Of a stretch of DNA of 16,078 bases, positions 6,432 to 12,649 are shown piece after piece (positions within the stretch are counted from its first letter, which is position 1; every line of letters begins with the position of its first letter). The DNA is from Gammaproteobacteria bacterium (lineage in GTDB: Bacteria > Pseudomonadota > Gammaproteobacteria > Pseudomonadales > Oleiphilaceae), in contig JAJUGC010000006.1 in assembly GCA_029268325.1 (NCBI GenBank), positions 1 to 16,078 on the forward strand, in the 5' to 3' direction. The position numbers and the translations under genes were made by a program. The notes beneath the pieces are model-generated. The model saw nothing but the letters and a program-made list of their open reading frames with translations. It was not told where the DNA came from and ran no database searches.

Positions 6432-7409
6432 CTAAGGCAGCAAAATGGTGGACCCCATGGTCTCCCCGGCTGCTAGGCTCCTATGGGCCTGGGCCGCATC
6501 CGCCAGGGCATAGCGCTGGCAGATTTCCACTTTGATCTGGCCACTTTCCATCAGCCCAAAGAGCTCGTCGGCCATGGCCTGCCGGCGTTCCGGGGTATCG
6601 GCATAGGCGGCCAGTACCGGGCGGGTGACGTACAGGGAACCCTTCTGGGCAAGCTGGCCCAGGTTTACGCCGGTCACGGGCCCGGAGGCGTTGCCGAAAC
6701 TCACCATCAATCCCCGAGGCGCCACACAGTCAATGGAAATATCCCAAGTGGCAGCGCCCACCGAGTCATACACCACCGGGCATTTGCAGCCCTCGGTCAG
6801 CTCCAGCATCCGGGCGCGGATATCCTCCGTTTTGCGGTTGATGGTGGCCCAGGCACCCAAGCGGCGGGCACGCTCGGCTTTTTCGTCAGAGCCCACCACA
6901 CCAATCAGTTTCGCACCCAAGGCCCGGGCCCATTGGCAGGCAATGGAGCCGACCCCACCGGCTGCGGCATGGAATAGGATGATGTCACCCGCTTTCACCT
7001 CATAGGTCTGGCGCAGCAGGTACTGCACGGTGAGCCCTTTCAGCATGACGGCGGCGGCTTCTTCACAGGAGATGGAATCCGGCAACCTGACCAGATGTTC
7101 CGCCGGCAGCACATGGTACTCACTGTAAGCGCCCAAGGGGCCGGTAGCGTAGGCGACCCGATCGCCGGGGCGAAAGCCGGTCACTTCGCTCCCCACCGCA
7201 TCCACCACCCCAGCACCCTCTGTGCCCAGCCCCGAAGGCAGAGCAGGCGGCGGATACAGGCCACTCCGATAATAAGTGTCGATAAAGTTCAGGCCGATGG
7301 CCTCGTTTTTTACGCGCACCTCCTGGGGTCCGGGCTCGGCCGGGACAAAATCCTGGTAGTCCAGCACCTCGGGTCCGCCGTGGCGGCTGAACTGAATACG
7401 TTTGGCCAT
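6432..7409 (-). CDS. qorA: NADPH:quinone oxidoreductase QorA (zeta-crystallin-like)
   Basis: This is a zinc-free medium-chain dehydrogenase/reductase that reduces quinones by one electron with NADPH in the cytoplasm. The glycine motif H-A-A-A-G-G-V-G-S lies near residues 147-155. The quinone-reductase signatures G-L-N-F-I-D-T-Y-Y-R-S-G-L-Y (about 39-52) and L-G-T-E-G-A-G-V-V (about 61-69) are present, and the catalytic-zinc ligands of alcohol dehydrogenases are absent. From ATG 7409 it has 325 residues, against 327 in E. coli QorA. That ATG has GGGAG seven bases upstream; the frame extends 14 codons further, but that stretch is not conserved-looking. It is divergent from a YjdF-like membrane protein gene. 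Identification is firm. Confidence 0.92.
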   Translation of the reverse strand: MAKRIQFSRHGGPEVLDYQDFVPAEPGPQEVRVKNEAIGLNFIDTYYRSGLYPPPALPSGLGTEGAGVVDAVGSEVTGFRPGDRVAYATGPLGAYSEYHVLPAEHLVRLPDSISCEEAAAVMLKGLTVQYLLRQTYEVKAGDIILFHAAAGGVGSIACQWARALGAKLIGVVGSDEKAERARRLGAWATINRKTEDIRARMLELTEGCKCPVVYDSVGAATWDISIDCVAPRGLMVSFGNASGPVTGVNLGQLAQKGSLYVTRPVLAAYADTPERRQAMADELFGLMESGQIKVEICQRYALADAAQAHRSLAAGETMGSTILLP

Positions 7410-7460
7410 GGTAGTACTCCCTGAAAAGCAGTAATGTGCCGCAGAAACCAATGGTCATAG

Positions 7461-7491
7461 GTTATACATTGAGGCCGCCCCACCTCGTCAA
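7461..7491 (-). promoter_or_regulatory. Candidate sigma-70 promoter of qorA
   Basis: On the minus strand TTGACG (7491-7486), a 19-base spacer and TATAAC (7466-7461) lie about 50 bases before the qorA ATG. Both hexamers match well; the spacer is slightly long. Confidence 0.4.
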
Positions 7492-7517
7492 GCATCGATA
7501 CCTTCGGGATGTTTTTT

Positions 7518-8186
7518 ATGAGTGTTCAGCCGCCGTTTCCACCAGGCTTCCTCCACCAACGCCGCTTGCTGGCAATCTGCAGCCTGCTGGTGGTGGCCGC
7601 CCTGATCCTGTCGGGCATTGCCCCCTATGACCGGCCCACCTGGTTTCTGGAAGTGGCGCCGGTGCTGATTGCCGCGCCTATTTTGATCCTCAGTTACCGC
7701 CACTTCCCGCTGACCAACCTACTTTACATTCTGATCACCCTCCATGCGTTGGTGCTGATTCTGGGGGCCACCTATACCTATGCCCGGGTTCCCCTGGGCT
7801 TTTGGTTGCAGGACCTGTTGGACCTGCAACGCAACCCCTACGACAAGATCGGCCATTTCATGCAGGGTCTGGTCCCGACCCTGGTTGCCCGGGAGATTCT
7901 GTTGCGGGGCCGTTATGTCAGCCACCGGGCCATGTGTGCCTTTCTCTCCCTGTGTGTCGCGATGATGGTCAGCGCGGTCTATGAACTCATTGAGTGGTGG
8001 GCAGCCCTGGCCTTCGGCCAAGGGGCCGTCGAATTCCTGGGCACCCAGGGCGACCCTTGGGATACCCAGTCGGATATGTTCCTGGCCTTGATTGGCTCGA
8101 CTGTGGCACTGCTCGGACTGTCCCGAATCCAGGACCGGCAGATCGCCTCCCTGTCACGACCGGGGCAGGCTCCACGGGGGGAATGA
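7518..8186 (+). CDS. YjdF/DUF2238 family inner-membrane protein
   Basis: The 222-residue protein is hydrophobic, with about five to six membrane helices: near 18-36, 44-58, 65-84, 112-128 and 138-155, with another near 188-203. The family signature is clear: Y-D-K-I-G-H-F-M-Q-G (about 112-121), a Y-E-L-I-E-W-W segment (about 157) and G-D-P-W-D-T-Q-S-D-M (about 180-189). These hold conserved charged residues in or near the membrane. The family (E. coli YjdF) has no established biochemical role. The start at 7518 is preferred because G-G-G-A lies eight bases upstream; an ATG three codons earlier (7509) lacks a ribosome site. It is divergent from qorA and followed closely by the acetyltransferase operon, which has its own promoter-like element. 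Confidence 0.82.
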   Translation: MSVQPPFPPGFLHQRRLLAICSLLVVAALILSGIAPYDRPTWFLEVAPVLIAAPILILSYRHFPLTNLLYILITLHALVLILGATYTYARVPLGFWLQDLLDLQRNPYDKIGHFMQGLVPTLVAREILLRGRYVSHRAMCAFLSLCVAMMVSAVYELIEWWAALAFGQGAVEFLGTQGDPWDTQSDMFLALIGSTVALLGLSRIQDRQIASLSRPGQAPRGE

Positions 8187-8189
8187 TTC

Positions 8190-8198
8190 TGCTAGAAT
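8190..8198 (+). promoter_or_regulatory. Extended -10 promoter element for the GNAT-nitrilase operon
   Basis: TGCTAGAAT reads as an extended -10 (TGn followed by TAGAAT) 38 bases before the acetyltransferase ATG, in the short gap after the YjdF-like gene. No clear -35 is seen, which is tolerated for extended -10 promoters. Confidence 0.45.
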
Positions 8199-8235
8199 GC
8201 CCGCTTTTGCGTTTTGCGCGGAGGAGGATGCCGGT

Positions 8236-8835
8236 ATGACCGAGTCGTTACGTATCGTTCCCGTTCGTGGCCAGGCAATTGCAGAGCGCTTGCAGGAACT
8301 GGCACAACTGCGTATCCGGGTGTTCCGGGAATTCCCCTATCTCTATGAAGGCAGTGAAGACTACGAATCTGCCTACCTGCAGACCTATGTGAACGCCCCC
8401 GATAGTGTGGCGGTGCTGGTCTATGACGGCGAGAAACTGGTGGGGGCCTCCACGGCCTTGCCCCTGGCAGACGAAGTGGAAGAACTGCGCCGCCCCTTCG
8501 AGCAACAAGGCCAGGATATCGAGCGTATCTTCTATTGCGGTGAATCCATCCTGCTGCCGGAATATCGGGGCCGCGGTATCGGCGTGCGGTTTTTCGAAGA
8601 GCGTGAGCGCCATGCCCGCAGCCTGGAGCGCTTCGACACCATCTGTTTCTGTGCCGTGCAGCGCCCGGTAGACCATCCCCGTCGTCCGGCGGATTACCAG
8701 CCCCTGGATGAGTTCTGGAAAAAGCGCGGCTATGCGCCTCGCCCGGATCTTCGCACCGAGTTCAGCTGGCAGGATCTGGACGAGTCGTCCGAATCCCCCA
8801 AACCCATGATGTTCTGGACCAAATCACTCCGTTAA
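8236..8835 (+). CDS. GNAT family N-acetyltransferase
   Basis: The 199-residue cytoplasmic protein shows the GNAT acetyl-CoA site in I-L-L-P-E-Y-R-G-R-G-I-G-V-R-F-F (about 104-119), where R-G-x-G-I-G binds the pyrophosphate. It is preceded by the strand V-A-V-L-V-Y-D-G-E-K-L-V-G-A. GGAGGAGG eight bases before ATG 8236 fixes the start, although the frame is open further upstream through the previous gene. The C-terminal F-W-K-K-R-G-Y-A-P is a common GNAT ending. It is 24 bases from a nitrilase-family gene. In many bacteria the two domains are one fused polypeptide (the RimI-type acetyltransferase plus nitrilase branch described by Pace and Brenner; Bacillus YhcX is similar). Both are therefore likely to act on one shared, still unknown, amine/amide substrate. 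Confidence 0.87.
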   Translation: MTESLRIVPVRGQAIAERLQELAQLRIRVFREFPYLYEGSEDYESAYLQTYVNAPDSVAVLVYDGEKLVGASTALPLADEVEELRRPFEQQGQDIERIFYCGESILLPEYRGRGIGVRFFEERERHARSLERFDTICFCAVQRPVDHPRRPADYQPLDEFWKKRGYAPRPDLRTEFSWQDLDESSESPKPMMFWTKSLR

Positions 8836-8859
8836 TCGCTTACCAGGGAGAAGTTGCCT

Positions 8860-9750
8860 GTGTCCCAGCGCCGTATCGCCGTTGCCCAGTATCCCATTGA
8901 CCACTTCCCGACCTTCGGGGAGTTCCGCGACAAGCTGCACCGTTGGGTGGAAGAAGGTATCCGGGCGGATGCCGAGCTATTGGTATTCCCGGAATACGGT
9001 TCCATGGAGTTGGCCTCCTTGTTTCCCGAAGAGGTGCAGAAGTCTCTACCGGGCCAGTTGTCTGCCTTGCAGGAACTGCTGCCGGAGTTTCTGGAGCTGC
9101 ACCGGGAGCTGGCCCGACAAAACCACCTGCACATCCTGGCAAGTTCCTTTCCGGTTCGGGTCGGCGAACGCTACGTCAACCGCGCCCATCTGTTCACACC
9201 TAACGGCGAGGTGGCGTATCAGGACAAGTGCATCATGACCCGCTTTGAAAACGAGCAGTGGGGCATCAGTGCCGGTGACAGCCTGCAGCTGTTCGATACT
9301 TCCATGGGCAAGCTCGGGGTGACCATCTGTTACGACGTGGAGTTTCCGCTTTTAACCCGCTCTCTGGTGGAAGCCGGCGCCGAACTCATCCTGGCTCCCA
9401 GTTGCACGGATACGGATGCCGGCTACCACCGGGTACGCATCGGCGCCCAGGCCCGGGCCCTGGAAAACCAGTGCCATGTGGCCCAGGCCGTGACCGTGGG
9501 CAAGGCGGAGTGGTCGGAGGCGGTAGACGTCAATATGGGAGCTGCGGCGCTTTACACACCGGTCGACCAGGGCTTTCCCGCCAACGGTATTGAAGCCATC
9601 GGTGAGCGGGAGCAACCCCAGTGGGTGGTGGCCACCGTCCGGCTACAGCAGGCCCGCAAGGTCCGGGAGCAGGGACAGGTCTTCAACCATCGGGACTGGC
9701 CCAACCAGCTCAAGGCAAGCGCCCGGGTCCAGCAGGTCTCCCTGAAGTGA
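8860..9750 (+). CDS. Carbon-nitrogen hydrolase (nitrilase superfamily)
   Basis: This is a cytoplasmic amidohydrolase with the complete catalytic triad: E45 in V-F-P-E-Y-G, K123 in Y-Q-D-K-C-I-M-T-R-F-E and C157 in T-I-C-Y-D-V-E-F-P. A second conserved glutamate lies near 132. Length is 296 residues from GTG 8860, which has GGGAG nine bases upstream; an in-frame TTG at 8854 is too close to that site. It follows the acetyltransferase gene with a 24-base gap and precedes the DUF1294 gene by 7 bases, so it sits inside an operon. It most resembles the branch normally fused to a RimI-like acetyltransferase. The substrate is not known for this branch; it is unlikely to be a true nitrilase, as most members cleave amides. 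Confidence 0.88.
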   Translation: MSQRRIAVAQYPIDHFPTFGEFRDKLHRWVEEGIRADAELLVFPEYGSMELASLFPEEVQKSLPGQLSALQELLPEFLELHRELARQNHLHILASSFPVRVGERYVNRAHLFTPNGEVAYQDKCIMTRFENEQWGISAGDSLQLFDTSMGKLGVTICYDVEFPLLTRSLVEAGAELILAPSCTDTDAGYHRVRIGAQARALENQCHVAQAVTVGKAEWSEAVDVNMGAAALYTPVDQGFPANGIEAIGEREQPQWVVATVRLQQARKVREQGQVFNHRDWPNQLKASARVQQVSLK

Positions 9751-9757
9751 GCACTCG

Positions 9758-10156
9758 ATGAAGCTTCGTCTGGCACTTGGCGTCACGCTCGCCTTCCTGG
9801 CTGTGGTTGCGGCGTTGGTGGGGTTTGGGCGGATGCCGGTCGCCATTGCGGGATTCTACCTGACGCTGAGCCTCATCACCTTTGGGCTCTATGGTCTGGA
9901 CAAGTCTGCAGCCAGGAAAGGCCAGTGGCGCATTGCCGAGGCGCGGCTTCATCTGTTTCAAGTGGCCGGCGGCTGGCCCGGAGCCCTGCTGGCCCAGCAG
10001 TGGTTTCGCCACAAAACCCGCAAGCAGCCCTTTCAGTGTATCTTCTGGTGCACGGTGCTGCTTAACTGTGGGGGGTTAGCCTGGCTAGTTATGGTAGACC
10101 AAGGCCTGACTGAGCAGCTATCGTCCTTTACGTCTATGCTGGATCGTTTCTTCTGA
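9758..10156 (+). CDS. DUF1294 family membrane protein
   Basis: The 132-residue protein has three hydrophobic segments (about 5-22, 28-45 and 90-112). Between them is the highly recognisable DUF1294 core Y-G-L-D-K-S-A-A-R-K-G-Q-W-R-I, then L-H-L-F-Q, G-G-W-P-G-A-L-L-A-Q-Q and R-H-K-T-R-K. In many proteobacteria this domain is fused behind a cold-shock RNA-binding domain; here that domain is missing and the protein begins directly with a membrane helix. The function of DUF1294 is not established. The ATG comes 7 bases after the nitrilase stop, with only a weak ribosome site, suggesting translational coupling. Confidence 0.82.
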   Translation: MKLRLALGVTLAFLAVVAALVGFGRMPVAIAGFYLTLSLITFGLYGLDKSAARKGQWRIAEARLHLFQVAGGWPGALLAQQWFRHKTRKQPFQCIFWCTVLLNCGGLAWLVMVDQGLTEQLSSFTSMLDRFF

Positions 10157-10157
10157 G

Positions 10158-10373
10158 ATGACAAAACGCTGCCCGAGCTGTCAGAAGTCCTTGCGACGCG
10201 TGGGAGAAGTCTCCCTGAATTTTGCCCATCCTCTAGTCGGTGGCGAGCCTCTGAAGGCCCTTTTCTGGAGCGGCGACTATAACGGCCTGGTCCTGCTGGC
10301 AGCTTTTGGAGGGGGCGCCCTATTTGCCCTGCTCAACCTGCCGGTTGCCTGGTCGACAAACACCACTCGCTAA
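10158..10373 (+). CDS. Small CxxC-containing single-pass membrane protein, unknown function
   Basis: I do not recognise a family. The 71-residue product starts R-C-P-S-C-Q-K-S-L-R-R, a half zinc-ribbon knuckle with only one CxxC pair. It ends with a hydrophobic stretch (about 42-64, L-V-L-L-A-A-F-G-G-G-A-L-F-A-L-L) and a short polar tail. The ATG follows the stop of the DUF1294 gene by a single base, the main reason to believe it is translated. A lone CxxC could bind metal only as a dimer, or be redox active. It is the last gene of the operon. Confidence 0.5.
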   Translation: MTKRCPSCQKSLRRVGEVSLNFAHPLVGGEPLKALFWSGDYNGLVLLAAFGGGALFALLNLPVAWSTNTTR

Positions 10374-10449
10374 CAGCAGTTATAGGGCTATGCAAAGTCA
10401 CTGTCACCATAGGCCCTTGACCGACAGCTTCCAGATTGGGGCGGATTGT

Positions 10450-10473
10450 AGAGCCCGGCAGAATCCAGGCTCT
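10450..10473 (-). terminator. Hairpin downstream of the methionine aminopeptidase gene
   Basis: On the minus strand AGAGCCTGG (10473-10465) pairs with CCGGGCTCT (10458-10450), with one G-U pair and a 6-base loop, 13 bases after the map-like stop. No U run follows, so intrinsic termination is doubtful. The 112-base gap between the convergent genes holds nothing else clear apart from an imperfect inverted repeat near 10382-10420. Confidence 0.35.
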
Positions 10474-10485
10474 GAAACCAGGCAC

Positions 10486-11265
10486 TCAGCCTAGGGCTGC
10501 GCGCTCTTCTTCCCGCAGGGTCAACACCTCGTAGCCATCTTCGGTTACTGCCACGGTGTGTTCCCACTGGGCAGAGAGCTTGCCGTCCCGGGTGACCACG
10601 GTCCAGCCATCGCTCTTCTGCTTCACCCGGTAACCGCCCTGGTTGATCATGGGCTCGATGGTGAACACCATGCCCGGCTCCAGCACCAGTCCGGTGCCCG
10701 GACGGCCATAGTGCAGCACCTGGGGCTCTTCATGCATTTCACGGCCAATGCCATGGCCGCAGAAATCCCGCACCACACTGTAGCCGGCCTTTTCCGCATG
10801 GCGCTGAATGGCATGGCCGATATCCCCCAGGCGGGCACCGGGTTTGACGACTTCGATCCCCTTCCACATGGCCTCGTAGACGGTTTTGACCAATTGGCGG
10901 GCCGCAGGCGCCACATCGCCAATCAGGTACATTTTGGAGGAGTCGGCAATATAGCCGCCATGCTCCAGGGTGATGTCCAGATTGAGGATAGAGCCGGACT
11001 TCAGCTTGACGTTATTGGGCATGCCATGGCAAACCACCTGGTCCAACGAAGCATTGAGGGCGTAGGGGTAATCGTATTGACCCTTGCTGGCCGGGCGGGA
11101 CTTGAGGGTATTCACAATGTAATCCTCAACCCGGTCGTTGATCTCCATGGTCGTTACCCCTTCCTGGACGAAATCATCCAGCATGGCAAAGACCTGGGCG
11201 AGCAACTTGCCGGCATGGCGCATTTTCTCCAGCTCTTCCTCGGTTTTGATCACCACAGCGTTCAT
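10486..11265 (-). CDS. map: Methionine aminopeptidase, type I
   Basis: This enzyme removes the initiator methionine from new proteins in the cytoplasm, using two divalent metals. All five metal ligands are present: D97 (L-N-L-D-I-T), D108 (Y-I-A-D-S-S-K-M-Y), H171 (C-G-H-G-I-G), E204 (F-T-I-E-P-M) and E235 (Q-W-E-H-T). These are the same positions as in the E. coli enzyme. The substrate-side histidine H80 (V-C-H-G) is also there. Length is 259 residues against 264. No N-terminal zinc-finger extension is present. The ATG at 11265 overlaps the stop of the ParD-like gene by four bases (ATGA), so translation is coupled. The housekeeping map gene of gammaproteobacteria usually lies beside rpsB-tsf; this copy does not, so it is probably a second isoform. 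Family is certain; essentiality is unknown. Confidence 0.93.
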   Translation of the reverse strand: MNAVVIKTEEELEKMRHAGKLLAQVFAMLDDFVQEGVTTMEINDRVEDYIVNTLKSRPASKGQYDYPYALNASLDQVVCHGMPNNVKLKSGSILNLDITLEHGGYIADSSKMYLIGDVAPAARQLVKTVYEAMWKGIEVVKPGARLGDIGHAIQRHAEKAGYSVVRDFCGHGIGREMHEEPQVLHYGRPGTGLVLEPGMVFTIEPMINQGGYRVKQKSDGWTVVTRDGKLSAQWEHTVAVTEDGYEVLTLREEERAALG

Positions 11266-11465
11266 TGGACCATCTCCTGCAAATTCGTGGCATTCTCCCG
11301 TAACAGTTTGCGCAATAGCTGCTGATAGGTCTGCTCGGGATGAAGTTCAGACAACATGCCGATCCTGATCCAGAACTCCGCCTGGGCATTGATCGAACGT
11401 GACATGGCGGTGGCTGCAAGCCGCAGGTCTTCGTGCAGCTCATCAGAAATTTTGACGATTCCCAT
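11262..11465 (-). CDS. ParD-like ribbon-helix-helix protein
   Basis: The 67-residue protein fits the ParD-like antitoxin family. An N-terminal strand M-G-I-V-K-I-S is followed by D-E-L-H-E-D-L-R-L-A-A and a second helix beginning S-R-S-I-N-A-Q-A-E-F-W-I-R-I-G, the usual ribbon-helix-helix layout. The C-terminal tail (E-L-H-P-E-Q-T-Y-Q-Q-L-L) is where ParD antitoxins would hold a toxin. No ParE or other toxin gene is beside it; instead its stop overlaps the methionine aminopeptidase start by four bases. The frame is open 28 codons further upstream, but the fold begins at ATG 11465, which has GGTGGAA just upstream. An inverted-repeat array 12-48 bases before the start is the obvious place for autoregulation. 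As a stand-alone DNA-binding protein it may be a repressor rather than an antitoxin. Confidence 0.75.
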   Translation of the reverse strand: MGIVKISDELHEDLRLAATAMSRSINAQAEFWIRIGMLSELHPEQTYQQLLRKLLRENATNLQEMVQ

Positions 11466-11476
11466 CGGTTCCACCC

Positions 11477-11513
11477 TATACGGTTTATTGCCGAATTGTA
11501 TACGAACCGTATA
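11477..11513. promoter_or_regulatory. Operator-like array of TATACG half-sites between the divergent operons
   Basis: TATACGGTT (11477-11485) and AACCGTATA (11505-11513) are perfect 9-bp inverted repeats. A third TATACG (11499-11504) forms a tighter palindrome TATACG-AAC-CGTATA with the right arm. The first two copies are 22 bases apart, about two helical turns. The array lies just before the ParD-like start and covers the probable promoter of the peroxidase gene, so one protein bound here could control both directions. Confidence 0.5.
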
Positions 11514-11515
11514 TT
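11488..11515 (+). promoter_or_regulatory. Candidate promoter of the cytochrome c peroxidase operon
   Basis: TTGCCG (11488-11493), a 16-base spacer and TATATT (11510-11515) make a fair sigma-70 promoter. It lies about 95 bases before the chosen start and inside the TATACG array. Confidence 0.35.
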
Positions 11516-11608
11516 TTTTGCTGCATCCGTTCAGGCTGCCTCCCTTCAACGTTGAGTTCCTTGACCGGTATCAAAAGGGCAAAACGCCACGGGAATACAC
11601 TGGGAACT

Positions 11609-12649
11609 GTGAAAAAGAGTATTCCTTACATATCCGTACTAATTTCGTTGGCTACCCTGCTTGTCGTCCTGGCCCTCCTGACCGGCAGGAGGCCTTTGGT
11701 GGCCCAGTTGCCAGTGCACACTCATCAGGCTCATGGTTTGCACCATGTAGAGCCCATATCTCCGCTGCCCGTTCCGGTAGCCGATCCGGCCCCGGAACAC
11801 TCGGCTTTGGGTAAGTTGCTCTTCCATGAAACCGCCTTATCCGGTGACGGGACCATTGCCTGCGCCAATTGCCACTCCGTGGCCCTGGCCGGCACTGATG
11901 GCCGCCGCCGCGCGATTGGCGTCAATGGCGTGGAAGGAACACGCAACGCGCCCAGTATTTTCAACAGCACCCTCAATCTCGCCCTGTCTTGGGATGGCCG
12001 GGCCACCACTTTGGCCGAACAGCTCGAAGGCCCCATACACAACCCCCATGAAATGGCCTCGAACTGGCCGCTGATCATCGAGCGCCTGTCGGCCGATCCC
12101 CAGTACCGGGCCCATTTCTCGCGTTTGTATCCCGATGGCATCACCCGGCGGAATGTGATCGATGCCTTGGTGCGCTACCAGCAAACGCTCATCAGCCCCG
12201 ATGCCCCCTTTGACCGTTACCTGCGCGGGGAGCGGGACGCCATTGGTGCCGATGCCCGCGAGGGTTACAACCGCTTCAAGGCCTATGGCTGTGCCAGCTG
12301 CCACCAAGGGGTCAATGTGGGCGGCAATATGTTCCAGCGATTTGGTATCATGGGCGACTACTTTGCCGATCGCGACGGTGCGGCCTCTCCGGATCCAGGC
12401 CGCTTCCTGGTCACCGGGAAGGAAGAGGACCTGTATGTATTCAAAGTACCCAGTCTCCGCAATGTAGCGCTGACCGCCCCTTATTTTCACGACGGTTCAG
12501 TGGAACGTTTGGAAGATGCCATTGAGATCATGGGCCGCTATCAACTTGGGCGCCGCCTGACGGAAGAGGACATCCGCCTCATTGCCGCATTCCTGACCAC
12601 CCTGACCGGAACTCTTTCCGAAGGTAACCAGGTTTTACTGCCACCATGA
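11609..12649 (+). CDS. Di-haem cytochrome c peroxidase (CCP/MauG family)
   Basis: This is a membrane-anchored periplasmic enzyme that reduces peroxide with electrons from cytochromes, or a MauG-like relative. Two c-type haem sites are seen: C-A-N-C-H (C85, C88, H89) in the family context L-S-G-D-G-T-I-A-C, and C-A-S-C-H (C228, C231, H232). Further family blocks are N-A-P-S-I-F-N, W-D-G-R-A-T-T-L, Q-L-E-G-P-I and the late V-P-S-L-R-N-V-A-L-T-A-P-Y-F-H-D-G. Length is 346 residues from GTG 11609, giving V/M-K-K-S then a hydrophobic anchor (about 7-25). The frame opens earlier (TTG 11552), but those residues are not leader-like. The ribosome site is poor for every option, so the start is uncertain. 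The stop overlaps the ATG of the GGDEF-EAL gene by four bases. Haem attachment needs a c-type maturation system encoded elsewhere. Confidence 0.88.
   Translation: MKKSIPYISVLISLATLLVVLALLTGRRPLVAQLPVHTHQAHGLHHVEPISPLPVPVADPAPEHSALGKLLFHETALSGDGTIACANCHSVALAGTDGRRRAIGVNGVEGTRNAPSIFNSTLNLALSWDGRATTLAEQLEGPIHNPHEMASNWPLIIERLSADPQYRAHFSRLYPDGITRRNVIDALVRYQQTLISPDAPFDRYLRGERDAIGADAREGYNRFKAYGCASCHQGVNVGGNMFQRFGIMGDYFADRDGAASPDPGRFLVTGKEEDLYVFKVPSLRNVALTAPYFHDGSVERLEDAIEIMGRYQLGRRLTEEDIRLIAAFLTTLTGTLSEGNQVLLPP

Noticed and set aside
8092..8235. N-terminal extension of the acetyltransferase into the preceding gene
   Set aside because: The extension overlaps the YjdF-like coding region, reads as non-conserved sequence, and a strong GGAGGAGG site marks the ATG at 8236.
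11262..11465. Complete type II toxin-antitoxin module
   Set aside because: Only the antitoxin-like protein is present; the adjoining gene is an apparently intact methionine aminopeptidase, not a ParE/RelE-type toxin, and no small toxin frame lies on either side.
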